From: Dallia pectoralis | Taxonomy: Eukaryota > Chordata > Actinopteri > Esociformes > Umbridae | Reading direction: 5' to 3' | Assembly: GCA_029465975.1 (NCBI GenBank) | Contig: CM055761.1 | Location: 10,342,529 to 10,406,528 of the forward strand | DNA: 64,000 nucleotides | Shown here: one piece after another, positions 22,020-33,083 of the stretch | How positions within the stretch are numbered: position 1 is the stretch's first letter | How the letters are laid out: every line of letters begins with the position of its first letter | The notes under the pieces: model-generated | The model's database searches: none | Told to the model about the DNA's origin: nothing | The model's input: the letters and a program-made list of their open reading frames with translations, nothing else | Translations under genes and position numbers: made by a program

Positions 22020-22490
22020 ACTATTGGGCCCTATACACAATCTAGACTTCCCTGGGACCTTTACCAGAATATTGTATCGGGACTTCCGTTCCACATCCAA
22101 CACCATACATGCAGCGCAGCTTTAATCCAGAACAAGCTCTCCCGGCTAGGAGTGCCCAAGTCCACATTCAGTTAGTTCACAGCCTTGCACAGCACATGAG
22201 GCTTAGGAAAAACTTGTCGGACGCACTGACCATCAGCACCGGCTCCCTTCAAGACTGTGTTCTCTCCCCCCTACCCTTCTCCTTGTACATAAACAGCTGC
22301 AAGAGGGAGCTTAAAATTACCTCTCTCACAATGAGGATTAGCTTCCTGTGGGAGCTAAAAAATGTAACGTGCCAAAGACTATGAGTATACACTTATACCC
22401 TGTCATTATTAAGTTCAACCAAACCTCCACCATCAATAAACTCTGTTTTATCGTTAGGCCTCAGAAGCAATGTTCCTGGATAAGATAAGA
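22020..22490 (+). pseudogene. LINE reverse-transcriptase remnant
   Basis: The translation shows a degraded motif A region ('DFRSTSNTI' in place of DFSSAFNTI) near 22080. Further on is a degraded 'GSPQGCVLSPLLFSLYTN' block, read here as 'GSLQDCVLSPLPFSLYIN', near 22240-22300. Several stops and frame changes are present. It abuts the LTR element that starts at 22498. Confidence 0.55.
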
Positions 22491-22497
22491 CCATCAC

Positions 22498-22911
22498 TGT
22501 CACGATTGGTGTGGGGGCGTAGCTACACTTCTATTTCGGTGACTCACTTCCGTGTTATTGTTTCACTTGCTGTGGTTACTTCCTTGTTCACGTCTTCACA
22601 GCTGTTAGTAATCTATGTCACTTAGTGGGGAGATAAAAGGGTCGCGAGCAATTCACTCCTTGCTTCGCATAGTTATTATGTCACGTAATTGTAGAGAGGT
22701 GAGTGTGGGTTATTTACAGTGCTACGTTTGTTTGGTATGTTATATTGTAAGACGCTACATACGTGCACTTTCATTTCAGTTTAGCCATTAGCCTTTTGTC
22801 GCCGTTACCGGTTTGTTTTGTGTTGCCTTTTAATCACAATAAACCTTTGTTAACGGATCATCACGACTCTGCTCCTGGCTTCAACCGCACTACACCATAT
22901 ATACCGTGACA
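22498..22911 (+). repeat. 5' LTR, subfamily B
   Basis: Starts TGTCACGATTGG and ends ATACCGTGACA. A TATA-like box GATAAAAG lies at 22632-22639 and an AATAAA signal near 22837. TTGCTTCGCAT at 22660-22670, 27 bp below the box, is the likely transcript start. Confidence 0.85.
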
Positions 22912-22913
22912 GA

Positions 22914-22924
22914 ATGCGAAGCAA
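22914..22924 (+). other. Putative self-priming primer-binding site
   Basis: ATGCGAAGCAA starts 3 bases after the LTR end and is the exact reverse complement of TTGCTTCGCAT at 22660-22670. It includes the first ATG of the ORF. I see no match to a tRNA 3' end. Confidence 0.6.
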
Positions 22925-23884
22925 CAAACAAAGAAGCCAGCAGAGCCGGACGGTGAGTGGATTCTGCGGGGGGGAAAGCTATAGCGCCCCGTCGGATGAA
23001 GCTCACCGTCTCCCCACGGAGCGGTGGGAGAAGCGGCCGGTTACATTGGGTCCGCGGTCCTTCAAGGGAGAAGGCATCCCGGAAGCACCCCGAAATAATT
23101 TTTGGGGGGGAGCTAACGGGGTGTCCTGGGAGGACCGCAGAGAGTACACCCGTGGCCCGGGTGCTGCAACAGCAGCCACCCACTGCTCCGGGGCTGCAGC
23201 CAGGACCAGCAAAAGCCCTGGAGCTCCAACTACCCGTCCAGACCCGACCGGTCGAGGACACCTTCCGGCCACCAACATCCAGTGGCCAGTTACCACCAGA
23301 AGGCCTGGAGTACCAGCCTCCAGAGGTGGCTAGGAGATGGTGGGAAGTGTGGTTCACCCTACTGGAGATGGGCCCAGACGGCACGGAGAGAGAGTCGAGA
23401 CTTCAGCAGGAGTGCCTTGAGTGGCTCCTCCCACCTCAGCATGAGGGCCAGGATCAGCCCCTCCCACCGTTGCTTAAGTGCCCTGAGCGGCTCCTCCCAC
23501 AACAGAGTGAGTTCCAAGATGAGCCCCTCCCATCGTTGCTTAAGTGCCCTGAGCGGCTCCTCCCACAACAGAGTGAGTTCCAGGATGAGCCCCTCCCACC
23601 GTTGCTTAAGTGCCCTGAGCGGATCCTCCCGCAACAGAGCGAGTTCCAGGATGAGCCCCTCCCACCTTTGCTTGAGTGTCCTGAGCGGCTCCTCCCCCCT
23701 CTGTGTGAGTGCCCGGACCAGCCCCTCCCACTACAGCGCAAGTGTCTTGAGTGGCTCCTCCCCCCTCTGCGTGAGTGCCCGGACCAGCCCCTCCCACTAA
23801 AGCGCGAGTGTCCTGAGCGGATCTTCCCCCCTCTGCGTGAGTGCCCGGACAAGCGGTCTCTCACCCATAGCGTGAGGTCCCTGC

Positions 23885-24180
23885 GTGTCCCCTTTGTTCC
23901 TCGATGGCCGCCGCCACGCCTACCTCGATGGCCGCCGCCACGCCTACATCGATGGCCGCCGCCACGCCTACCTCGATGGCCGCCGCCACGCCTACCTCGA
24001 TGGCCGCCGCCACGCCTACCTCGATGGCCGCCGCCACGTCCAAGTCGATGGCCGCCGCCACGTCCAAGTCGATGGCCGCCGCCACGTCCAAGTCGATGGC
24101 CGCCGCCACGTCCACGTCGATGGCCGCCACCACTCCCACCACGATGGCCGCTGCCACGCAACCCAAGATGGTGGACGCTT
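23885..24180 (+). repeat. 24-bp tandem repeat built on CGATGGCCGCCGCC
   Basis: Eleven or so 24-bp units of CTCGATGGCCGCCGCCACGC type lie inside the ORF. All three forward frames stay open. ATGGCCGCC is a YY1-like core. Confidence 0.8.
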
Positions 24181-24346
24181 TGCCGCCCAAGATGGCGGTC
24201 GGGCCACCAAGGCCCATTAAGGGCTGGAGCTGCTGTCCCGGACTGACCCTTTGGGTTTGACAGTGGGTCCTTTCCTGTTGCTCCCTTGTTTTTTGGTTGT
24301 TGTTGTCTGTTGTCGGCTATCTGGGAGCTAGCCTTTTAGTGGGGGC

Positions 24347-24935
24347 TTGATGGACCTCAGCTGTTTGCCAGAGGGGAGAGTTTGAAATAGTCTGTTTCCC
24401 GGATGAGATGGTTTGCCTCATCTTTGCTGCCTGTCTCAGTGACCTGGCTATGAACAGTTTTTTGAGGGATGGCAGTTTACATCAAATGGTCCGATCCGCA
24501 GTGTGAATGAAGCATTGCAGTCTGTCCTGGTCCTTAAAGGTGGCTGCAGCGTACCAGACAGTGATTGAGGAGGTCAGGATGGATCAATGATGGCTGTGTA
24601 GGCATTAAACATCATGGTTATTGGCAGTTTGTACTTATTGAGCTGCTGCAAGGAGTAAAGCCTTTGTTGTGCTTTCTTAGCGAGAGAGTTGATGTTCAGC
24701 TCCCACTTGAGGTCCTAGGCAATGATGTTGGCCAGGAAGCGAAAGGACTCCGCTATGTTGACAGTGAAGCCCCCTAGGTTGATGGGTCGAAGGTCAACTG
24801 GGCTTCTCCGAAAGTCCACTTTCATCTCCACTGTCTTTGGAGCATTGAGACTGCACAAAGACACAAGCCGGTCGCTCCCGCTTTTAACTAATTCAACCTC
24901 TGCGCATACCTTATCTGTCCAGAGATGCAACTTTT
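24347..24935 (-). pseudogene. LINE RT C-terminal remnant, reversed
   Basis: On the minus strand the frame 24930-24715 contains 'NAPKTVEMKVDFRR' and 'VNIAESFRFLANIIA'. This is the usual strand-and-helix block after the RT active site ('KT.EM.VDFR...FKFLG..I'). It continues to about 24347 as degraded 3' coding sequence. It joins the purine tract of the LTR element with no gap. Confidence 0.55.
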
Positions 24936-25109
24936 TTTATTACTTTATACTTAGGTTTACCTCCACCAAACACCTAAACTGTTATATCCCTCGCTGCCCA
25001 CACAGCACTACATTTAGTGTACTACAATCGGATGCCTATTCCCTTATATAACGCTACTCGCCGCTCCAAACGACCAGTTCTCAACACTAGAAGTGCAGAG
25101 GCTCTGATA

Positions 25110-25420
25110 CCTACTCCTTTCGCGGTTTTAGGTCACTTGACCCATGCATGTTTTGAATGGGAGAATGTTGCTGACACACAATAACACACAATGACCAGCA
25201 GATGGCGCATCTTGTTCATACTTGCGTGAGAAAAACCGGGCTATTATAAATCACGGTGGCGAATGAAGTGAGACCAAAATGTTAAAACCTCCTGGCAAAT
25301 GATTATAGATGGCCTAAAAGTCTCCACTATTATTTAATAAGTGCACATAGATTTAGGCTTTTATGGTACCATATTACCACTCTAATTATTTTTAATTAAA
25401 CCAAATTCATCTCTAAATAA
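25110..25420 (+). repeat. Interspersed repeat, inverted partner of 60575-60885
   Basis: The segment that includes GGTTTTAGGTCACTTGACCC, GCAGATGGCGCATCTTGTT and TTAGGCTTTTATGGTACC is found in reverse complement near 60.58-60.88 kb with moderate divergence and small gaps. I do not know the family. No coding potential. Confidence 0.6.
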
Positions 25421-25519
25421 TTTCGAGAATATTGACAGAAAATACAATTGTACAAGGAGATACGAATTCGACAACAGCCTGGCTCCCGCATGTCTCTCCA
25501 CTTCTTGCTCCGCATCAGG

Positions 25520-26610
25520 CTCACTTTTAGGTGAGTGAGAATATTGCTTCAGTAATTACGTTTAGGGAGTTGGAAGTTGATTCTCATCTTTCTGCCTTTG
25601 AGCATGTTGATGCTGTGCTGCACTGGCCACTCAAGGTCTGGTCGCTTCTCTTACAGTGTAAACTGTCCGGGAAAGCCCAGAAAGTTGTTCTCTCCCTGGA
25701 AGACGGTTTAAGATACGAGGTAGTTAAAGCTATTGCTCTTTGTGCGTAAGAGTAGGTTCCCGAAGCATATAGGCAGCGCTTTAAGGACCACAAAAAGGCC
25801 TTGAATAAAACTTTTGTTGAATTATGCTGGGGTCAGAGAGCTAATGTTGTTTGAAGATTTTTTTTAAGAATTGTTGTTAATTTGCATGAACAGAAGGTGG
25901 TGACATTGGCTCAGGCCACGTTTGTCACTACCTAAGGGGGTTTACCTGTGTTAGGTCCACCCACTCCAGGTGTTGTCTATCACCTTCTCATTAGTGGAGA
26001 GTATTTAGTCTGTTGGTCTGGGCTCTCTCACTGCTAGTTCGTGTTGTGTGTCTCTGCCGAGCGTTCCCGCATTAATCTCTGTTCTCATTGCCAGTTCTGC
26101 TTAAGTTCCACTCTGACCCCTGCTCGCCCTTGGACTACTCTCAGCCTGTCACCTGCCTGTACCGTCGTTACCAGCCTGTGTATCGTACCCCTGCCTGCCT
26201 GACCACTCTCAGCCTGCCACCTGCCTGTACTATCATATCCAGCCTGTGTATCGTACCCCTGCCTGGCTGACGAATCTTATCATTAAACAAACTGCATTAG
26301 ATTTCTCACTGTGTCTGTGTCTGCATCTGGGTCTACTCCTGTGCGTGGAGCCTGATAACAATATAAGAGTTTAATTACGCCACCTCTTTTTATGGCCATA
26401 ACGTTTATGCCGTCTGTACCTAGTGAGTGTTTTTATTGTCACCATCTGATTGCAACCTGTCCTGTTTAAAGAAACAAAGACAGGCAACCCACACTGCCTG
26501 TGAAAGGTGTCACTTTACTGTAGGAAATGACATTGCAGGTGGAAAGGTGACACCAGTATTATAAGTGTTAGACAAACCTAAACTTGATCCAGAAGATGAG
26601 GGTTCAAGTT
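25520..26610 (+). pseudogene. Gmr1-like LTR element: gag remnant
   Basis: Near 25.56-25.76 kb the frame reads 'EVDSHLSAFEHVDAVLHWPLKVWSLLLQCKLSGKAQ' (in pieces of the known capsid-like domain), then 'YRQRFKDHKKA' after a frameshift. A solo-LTR-like insertion lies at 25923-26360. Beyond it the sense resumes with a C-x2-C-x4-H-x4-C zinc knuckle ('CFYCHHPDHLIATC', about 26433-26475), then 'KPKLDPEDEG' at the copia insertion. The collinear integrase and RT parts are at 33311-34423 and 41190-41480. Heavily decayed. Confidence 0.6.
25923..26360 (+). mobile_element. Solo-LTR-like repeat, sister of 61121-61457
   Basis: It starts TGTCACTACCT and ends GTGGAGCCTGATAACA. The reverse complement of 61121-61457 has the same order of blocks: CACCTGTGTTAGGTC, CACCTTCTCAT, CTGACCCCTGCTCGCCC, GTCTGTGTCTG and GGGTCTACT. 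A tandem of 'CAGCCTGTGTATCGTACCCC' segments lengthens this copy. It splits the gag remnant. Confidence 0.6.
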
Positions 26611-26839
26611 TGCCGTCATAACATAAAGGGTAGAAAACCGGCTAAAACATGACGGAGGAATAAACTCACGTAGCCATCGGGTTTCGTTTGACTGGCGTGC
26701 ACACACACACAGGAGCATGCCCTCATTTATTAAATTGCAACACCTGTTAAACATAATGAACGAACCACACCCCTTAGACTCACACCCCCTTAGTTAACAG
26801 TCATAATAAGAGCACATTCAAGGTCACCAATGTTCAACA
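26611..26839 (-). repeat. copia 3' LTR
   Basis: 229 bp. On plus it runs from TGCCGTCATAAC to ATGTTCAACA. It differs from the 5' LTR by G/A near its inner end and by one extra CA in a short CA run. Confidence 0.9.
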
Positions 26840-26885
26840 CCCCCACTTGCTCTTAGGCTGAATAACATACAGTTATCATGTACAT

Positions 26886-27932
26886 TTACATCACACCAAA
26901 AATAAAACACACAAATCTATCAAGGATGGCTTTGGTTACAGGTTTGGTCAGAATATCTGCAACCATGGCTGCTGTAGGACAATATTCAATAGTTATCTTT
27001 CCATCTTCAAGTGCAGATCGAACAAAATGATACTTAATGTCAACATGTTTACACCTTTGACGGCATATAGGGTTCTTTGACAAAGCAATTGCCCCTTGAT
27101 TGTCCTCATAAATTGTCACTGGTGTGTAAATACATTCATTGTCCATTTTGTTTAATAACTGGACAAGATATAGGCTTTCCTGTGCAGTAGCTGCCAAAGC
27201 CATATACTCCGCCTCACATGTAGAAAGAGCAACTGTGGATTGTTTCTTAGATCTCCAAGAAATAACAGGACCAGTGGCAGACAAACTAAAGCAGTAACCA
27301 GTTGTACTTCTTCTATCATTCTGGTCTGCTGCCCAATCAGCATCACTAAATGCAAAGAGATTAAGATTTACATCATTTCTCCTATAACACAATTCCTTGT
27401 TCACAGTTCCCTTTAAATATCGCAATACATGCTTAGCAGCTACCCAGTGTTGGTTCTTTGGTTCAGAAAAGTGTTGTGACAGCTTACTGACAATGAAACC
27501 TAGATCTGGTCTAGTACAGGTCATTAGATAGATCAAGCTACCAACCACTTCTCGATACCGCTTTGGATCAACACGTTCACCTTCATTATCAAATTGCATT
27601 CTGTTTTCGCATGGAGTTGACCTTGGTTTACAATTAATCATATCAAACCTCTCCAAAATCTTAATAATGAACCTTTTCTGGTTCATTTTTATCTCACCAT
27701 CTCCTTGTGCAAAATCAATACCCAGAAAATGTGTAAGTTTACCAAGATCTTTCATTTTAAATCTTTCCTCCAACATTCTTTTCACATTTCTGAGTATCTG
27801 ACTATCACTTGCTGCAATAAGAAGATCATCAACCCAGACTATCAGTATGATTCTCTCACCTCTAATTTGTTTATTGTAAACACAACGGTCAGCAGGATTT
27901 TGAATAAAATCATTTTGAATCAGAAAAATCAT
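26886..27932 (-). pseudogene. copia RT C-terminal half and RNase H
   Basis: A 348-codon frame. The RT active site reads 'WVDDLLIAA' (motif C, both Asp present), followed by 'LGIDF', 'YREVVGSLIYLMTCTRPDL' and the connection. RNase H has 'AFSDADWA', 'CEAEYMALAA', 'EDNQGAI' and 'KHVDIKYHFVR'. It ends near the purine tract beside the 3' LTR. This part is undamaged but is cut off from its own N-terminal half by one base in a T run. Confidence 0.9.
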
Positions 27933-28512
27933 CTAGCATTTTATTCCAATTCCACCCTGACTGTTTCAAACCATAGAGTGATTTGTTAGGTCTACAGACA
28001 AGCCTCTCACCTGTTTTTGACTTGACCTCAAATCCTTCTGGCTGTTCCATATATAATTCAGTATCAATAGGGGCGTGCAAATATGCAGTCTTTACAACCA
28101 TTTGATGCAGTTCTAAACCATATTGAGCTTCAATTTGCATTAAACTACGTATTGATGTCATGTCAGCAGTTGGAGAAAAAGTTTCATTATAATCAATGCC
28201 TGCAACTTGACTATACCCTTTCGCCACATACCGAGCTTTGTATGTTGTTCCAACTGGGTTTTGCTTCAATGTGTAGACCCATCTGCCCCCCACTATATTT
28301 TTACCTTCAGGTAGTGTTGTAAGGGTAAACGTATCATTCTCCTTAAGAGAGTTCATCTCCTCCTGCATGGCCTTACTCCACAATTCTGACTCTGGTGAAC
28401 TTTTAGCCTCCTTTAGAGTGTGTGGTACATCACATGCAACTCTATAACAATAATCTATACTGGCTAGTGCATGGTCATCATCACATTTTATTCCACACTC
28501 ATAATCCCTCAA
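27910..28512 (-). pseudogene. copia reverse transcriptase, N-terminal half, catalytic Asp replaced
   Basis: The frame has 'LWSKAMQEEMNSLKENDTF', 'GRWVYTLKQNPVG', 'KARYVAKGYSQ' and motif A read as 'QMVVKTAYLHAP', where copia RTs have Asp in place of the first Val. The codon is GTT, one base from GAT. A TAA stop separates it from the integrase in the same frame (28630). At 27930 a run of five T adds a base and moves the sense to the next frame. Confidence 0.85.
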
Positions 28513-28629
28513 ATACTGTGGAGGCCTCTTCTCTCTCTGTGGATAACGCCTGCTCTCAACACTTTCCCTTTCACCTGTGTTGGGGCTTGGGTCACACGTT
28601 TCAGATCTTATGTCCTGGGGATTTATTAA

Positions 28630-29806
28630 TTATATTTTCTCAGGTTTTGGTAGGTGAGTTTCAGCGCTCTCCCTACGCACATCATCTTCACACGTTAACT
28701 GATCTGTCTGAGTGTGGCATTCTGTCCCACTCTTTGTGAGAAACTCCACCAACCTACTTTTGTTCACTTTTCCTGAGTCTGGATAGAAAACTAGATATGC
28801 AGGGCTATTCTTGTCATAACCAATGAAAATCCCTTTTTCACATCGAGAGTCTAACTTTTTCTTGTTCTGTTTGTATGCATAGCACTCTGACCCAAATATT
28901 CTCATTCTTGAAAGATCAGGCTTCTTTCCAGTCAGCATATAGTATGGGGTCTGTTCTACACGTCTGTTATAACATCTGTTGCGAATAACAGCTGCAGTCT
29001 GGATTGCATACGTCCATAACATTTTTGGTAAGCTACTCGATTAACATACATCTTGCCATGTCAAGCAAAGTTCTCCAGCTCCTCTCAGCTGTCCCATTCT
29101 GATGGGGTCAATAGGGAGCTGAGGTTTCGTGTCTAATTGCATTTTTACTGAGCAGGGACTGAAATTCCCTGGATGTAAACTCGGTGCCATTATCAGATCT
29201 CATACATTTAATTTTACCATAAGGTGAAACATCAGCAATGAACTTCTCTGTTCCTTTGACTGTATCACTCTTTGCTCTCAAAAAATATGTAAAGATTGCA
29301 CCTGAATAGTCATCAGTAAATGCCAAGATATATCTGAAACCATCTTTTGCTACCGGTTCCATAGGTCCAGCTAAGTCTGTGTGCACAAGTCCAAGGGGAA
29401 CTTTTGCTTTTTCATCTGCCTCTCTGTTCCTGCTCTGAACAAATTTGCCCTGTAGGCACACTTCACATTTAAAATTAGACATTTCAGTTCTACCTTTAAT
29501 TCTCATCCCCTTTGTAACATTTTCCAGCTTCAACACATCCTCATAATTACAGTGACCAAGAATTTCATGCCATGTGTGGAAATCGTAACATACATGACAT
29601 TGATCAACATCATCTGTAACCGTGCTTAAATAGAACAGTCTATCATACACCCGAATGTCAAATGTTACACCGTTCTTATGAACAAGTCTGTTCTGACCTT
29701 CTTTGAAAATGACCGTCGCTCCCTGGGACGTCGCTGCCTTGACTGAGAAGATGTCCTGTGGAAAAGATGGGACGTACAGCGCCCCCATCAGCATCGTTTC
29801 CACCAC
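28630..29806 (-). pseudogene. copia integrase
   Basis: The first frame (29806-29108) has the zinc-binding pattern ('WHEILGHCNYEDV' followed by 'CEVCLQGK') and the core Asp residues in 'HTDLAGPM' and 'RSDNGTEF'. A TGA stop falls just before 'PHQNGTAERSW', which holds the third acidic residue. An extra T near 29040 then shifts the frame to 29022-28630, with 'LWTYAIQTAAVIRNRCYN' and 'GSECYAYKQNKKKLDSR', the C-terminal region. So one stop and one frameshift break it. It would join cDNA ends to the chromosome. Confidence 0.85.
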
Positions 29807-29823
29807 TTGACCATTGTTGTCTC

Positions 29824-30159
29824 TCAGGCGAACTTTGGTCTCAGGGCGATACCGCTGGTCCTCTCTCCATCAGCCAGCTCTAGGATGTGCTTATGTGGCT
29901 CAAAACTTTTATCAAAGTCCTTGAACTGTGTAATGTCCCGGATGATATGCGACGTGGCTCCTGTATCAACCATGAGACCTTTTTCCCTCACCCCGCTGGC
30001 CAGGACGGCATCCACTTGGCCCACCTTAAAAGCAAAGGAGTGGTCCTCCTCATCCATCACCTGCTTCACGTTGTCCCGCTTTCTCCACTTGCAATTATCA
30101 TCCCTGTGCGTGGAACATTTTGCAAAAATGACACCACTGGCGCTGTTCTGTATGCTCAC
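29824..30159 (-). pseudogene. copia protease region
   Basis: The frame contains 'STHRDDNCKWRKRDNVKQV', then 'GLMVDTGATSHI', the aspartic-protease active-site DTG with its usual copia context. The end of the frame ('LRPKFA', stop) is out of phase with the integrase frame that follows, so another one-base change lies near 29830. It would cleave Gag-Pol in an intact element. Confidence 0.8.
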
Positions 30160-30440
30160 TCGTAGTAGAAATGCACTCCACAGCCTTATGTCCCTTCTGT
30201 CCGCAGTTAAAACAGGTCAATTTCATATTCCACTCGTCTCTTGCTTTCACCTTCATCACGCTGTCATCCTCTGAACAAGCAGCACTAAACTTTTCTGTGC
30301 TCTCATAACTCCTCAGCTTTGTTTTAAACTCCGTGAAAGTTATCGTTTCATCACTTTGGGTTATGTGGATGGAAAATAGCTTAAAAGAGTCCGGTAGGCC
30401 CTTCAGAACCATTGCAATCAACAAGCCATCACTTAAAGTC

Positions 30441-32430
30441 CTATGACTCGCTCTGCCCTCTTTCCTCCCGGCCAGCCCGAGCCGCACCTCCTGTGCCGTG
30501 GCTAAATGAAACCCTACGTAGCCACAGGAGAGAACTTCGTGCAGCCGAGTGGAAATGGAGATCCACCAAAATTCAAAGCGACTTGGCTTCCCTCCAGTCC
30601 CTCCTCACCGCCTTCAACTCTAATCTGACCACCGCTAAAGCTGCTTTCTATCACCGAAAATTCCAGGACTCCGCTTCCAACCCTAAAAAGCTCTTCTCCA
30701 CCTTCTCCACACTCCTCACCCCTCCTCCACCTCCTCCGTCATCGTCCCTTTCAGCTGACAACTTTCTTACCCACTTTCAACAGAAAGTGGACAACATTCG
30801 AGCATCATTCACCCATTCGCCAGAAATCGCTATTTCCCCTCACACTGACTCTGTCCCTGGTCTGAGTTCCTTCTCCACGCTCAGTCCGGAAGTCACCCTG
30901 CAACTGCTCCAATCCAGCCATCCGACAACATGCCCGCTTGACCCTATCCCTTCCCTCCAGTCCATCTCCACGGACCTTCTTCCATATCTCACATCTCTAA
31001 TAAACACTTCTCTAACCTCAGGATGTGTCCCTTCTGACTTCAAGATGGCCAGAGTGACTCCGCTCCTCAAGAAACCGTCTCTCGACCCGTCGGATGTCAA
31101 CAACTACAGACCTGTGTCCCTGTTGTCCTTCCTTTCCAAAACGCTTGAACGCGTCGTAGCTGACCAACTGTCCTCCTACCTCTCGCAGAACAATCTCCTG
31201 GACCCTAACCAGTCAGGATTCAAGACGGGCCACTCAACTGAAACAGCGCTGCTCTGTGTAACTGAAGCCCTACGCAAGGCCCAAGCCAACTCTCTCTCCT
31301 CTGTTCTCATTCTACTAGACCTATCTGCTGCCTTCGACACAGTAAACCATCAGATCCTGCTCTCCACCCTCTCTGACCTGGGGATCTCAGGAGCGGTGCA
31401 TTCCTGGTTTTCCTCGTACTTGTCGGACCGTTTTTACCAGGTGGTGTGGCGAGGCTCGCCGTCGAACATGCAGCCCCTGGTCACTGGGGTCCCCCAAGGA
31501 TCGGTCCTAGGCCCTCTCCTTTTCTCCTTATACACCCGGTCTCTTGGCTCTGTCATATCCTCACATGGCCTCTCCTATCACTGCTATGCTGATGATACCC
31601 AACTATTTTTCTCATTCCCACAGTCTGAAACCCAGGTGGCATCCCGTATCTCTGCATGTCTGACTGACATCTCGGCCTGGATGTCTGCACACCATCTGAA
31701 ACTCAACCTAGGTAAAACTGAACTGCTCTTCTTCAAAGGAAGAGCCTGCCCGCTCCAGGATCTGTCCATTACGGTGGACAACGTCACAGTCCCTGCTACC
31801 CAATGTGGGAAAAACCTTGGCGTGACCCTTGACAACTCCCTCTCATTTTCTGCACACATCAAGGCGGTGTCCCGGTCTTGCAGGTACATGCTCTACAACA
31901 TTCGGAAAGTAAGGCCGTATCTTACGCAGGAAGCCGCACAAGTGCTGATCCAGGCACTTATCATCTCCCGTCTCGACTACTGCAACTCCCTTCTGGCTGG
32001 TCTCCCAGTGTGCGCCATCAAACCCCTGCAACTCATTCAAAATGTAGCAGCCCGCCAGATCTTCAATCTACCAAAGTTCTCCCACGTCACTCAGCTGTTC
32101 CGCACACTACACTGGCTCCCGGTCGAAGCACGCATCCACTACAAAACCATGGTGCTAGCCTATGGGGCAACAAGAGGAACCGCCCCCTCCTACATCCAGT
32201 CACTAATCAAGCCGTACACACCCACGCGAGCACTTCGTTCTGCCACCTCAGGCCTCTTGGTAGTGCCATCCCTACGGGAGGGCAACTCTCGATCTGCTCA
32301 GTCTAAATTGTTCTCCGTGCTTGCCCCGCAATGGTGGAACAACTCCACTCTGGAGATCAGATCATCGGACTCTCTACCAATCTTCAAAAAACGTCTAAAA
32401 ACATTCCTCTTCAAACTGTACCTCCAGTAG
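30441..32430 (+). CDS. L2 LINE reverse transcriptase (5'-truncated, RT intact)
   Basis: About 660 codons without a stop. Order: linker with a Pro-rich stretch ('TPPPPPPSSS'), RT fingers ('NNYRPVSLLSFLSKTLERVV'), 'NQSGFKTGHSTETAL', motif A 'LDLSAAFDTVNH', motif B 'TGVPQGSVLGPLLFSLY', motif C 'YADDTQLF', 'LNLGKTELLFF', the thumb, and the C-terminal 'LHWLPVEARIHYK' to 'FKLYLQ'. An in-frame ATG at 30412 lies in copia sequence, so the chimeric frame is even longer. It would copy LINE RNA at a nicked target, but without the endonuclease this copy cannot nick for itself. Confidence 0.85.
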
Positions 32431-32636
32431 CTCCATGAATGGAGCTCCACAACTCTCGACTGTTTGAAACTTCACTACCGAATCATTCTTCTATCTCTAG
32501 CACTTCCCCCTGCACCCACCCAGGAACAATGTACTTATTGCCCTTTTGATGTGTGTTTTAGCTATATGTGAAATGCCTGCACTTATTGTAAGTCGCTCTG
32601 GATAAGAGCGTCTGCTAAATGCGCAAAATGTATATG
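30441..32636 (+). mobile_element. L2-type LINE, recent 5'-truncated insertion in copia gag
   Basis: It is flanked by TAAAGTC on both sides (30434-30440 and 32637-32643). It begins in the linker between endonuclease and RT, so the endonuclease is missing, and ends with the L2 tail (TAAGTCGCTCTGGATAAGAG, then CGTCTGCTAAATG). The coding part is open from the joint to its natural stop. The reversed, deleted copy at 14105-15825 is a close relative. Confidence 0.9.
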
Positions 32637-33062
32637 TAAAGTCTCTTCCGCATTTCTCAAAGCTGTAATTGCGGTCTCTGCGCGAATGACATAATCTGTG
32701 ACCCTCTCATGGACTGCTTTCTGAAGAGACGTAAGCTCTGTGTATAAGCTGATCACTCGTGGTTTCCCTTTACCAGCATAGTGTTCTCTCAGAATCTTCA
32801 GCGCCTTCCTTCCATCATCCGCTGCATCTCTCATCACAAGGGAAAGGCTTTTATCATCCAACAGCTGAATCAGTTCTGCATACGCGTCCTCATTTTTCTC
32901 CGGGTCTTCTTCTACACCGTCATCATTAGGTGGTTCGCTCAGTATGGTGCTCTTCAAACTGAGCAGACGCAGGTGCGCCAGAAACTTAGTTTCCCACAGT
33001 TCATAATTTTTCTCATCCCCGTCAAAACATAAACGGTTCCACCGGCTTCCAAACTCCTTCCT

Positions 33063-33076
33063 GGGCCCATAACCTG
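33063..33076 (-). other. copia primer-binding site, tRNA-iMet anticodon-arm type
   Basis: On minus, GGTTATGGGCCCAG begins 7 bases after the LTR. It is complementary to the anticodon arm of vertebrate initiator tRNA-Met, as known for Drosophila copia, which uses a half tRNA. It is at the same time coding sequence for gag residues Gly-Tyr-Gly-Pro. Confidence 0.65.
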
Positions 33077-33083
33077 TTAAGTT

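Larger units (their letters stand above)
22914..24246 (+). pseudogene. ORF of non-autonomous LTR element (subfamily B), one frameshift
   Basis: From ATG at 22914 the first frame reads about 60 codons to 'RPVTLGPRSFKGEG'. A one-base shift near 23075-23090 then moves the sense to the frame that runs to 24246. That frame carries 'FGGELTG', 'PPTAPGLQPG', 'DTFRPPT', 'PEGLEYQPPEVARRWWEVW' (family core), then about ten units of 'CPERLLPQQSEFQDEPLPPLL' type. Last come Arg-Trp-Pro-Pro-Pro-Arg units encoded by CGATGGCCGCCGCCACG repeats. The same DNA read in a second open frame gives Met-Ala-Ala-Ala-Thr-Pro units. The function is unknown. The core is shared with the ORFs at 12990-13916 and 51064-52560. 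Confidence 0.6.
22498..24346 (+). mobile_element. Non-autonomous LTR element, subfamily B (no 3' LTR)
   Basis: It has a 414-bp 5' LTR (22498-22911), a body with one repeat-rich ORF, and a terminal purine tract (TTTTAGTGGGGG, ending at 24346). Directly after the G run the sequence changes to an unrelated reversed LINE, so the 3' LTR is gone. The primer-site region 22914-22924 is complementary to 22660-22670 in the LTR. There is no gag zinc knuckle, protease, RT or integrase, so movement would need proteins from another element. Confidence 0.85.
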
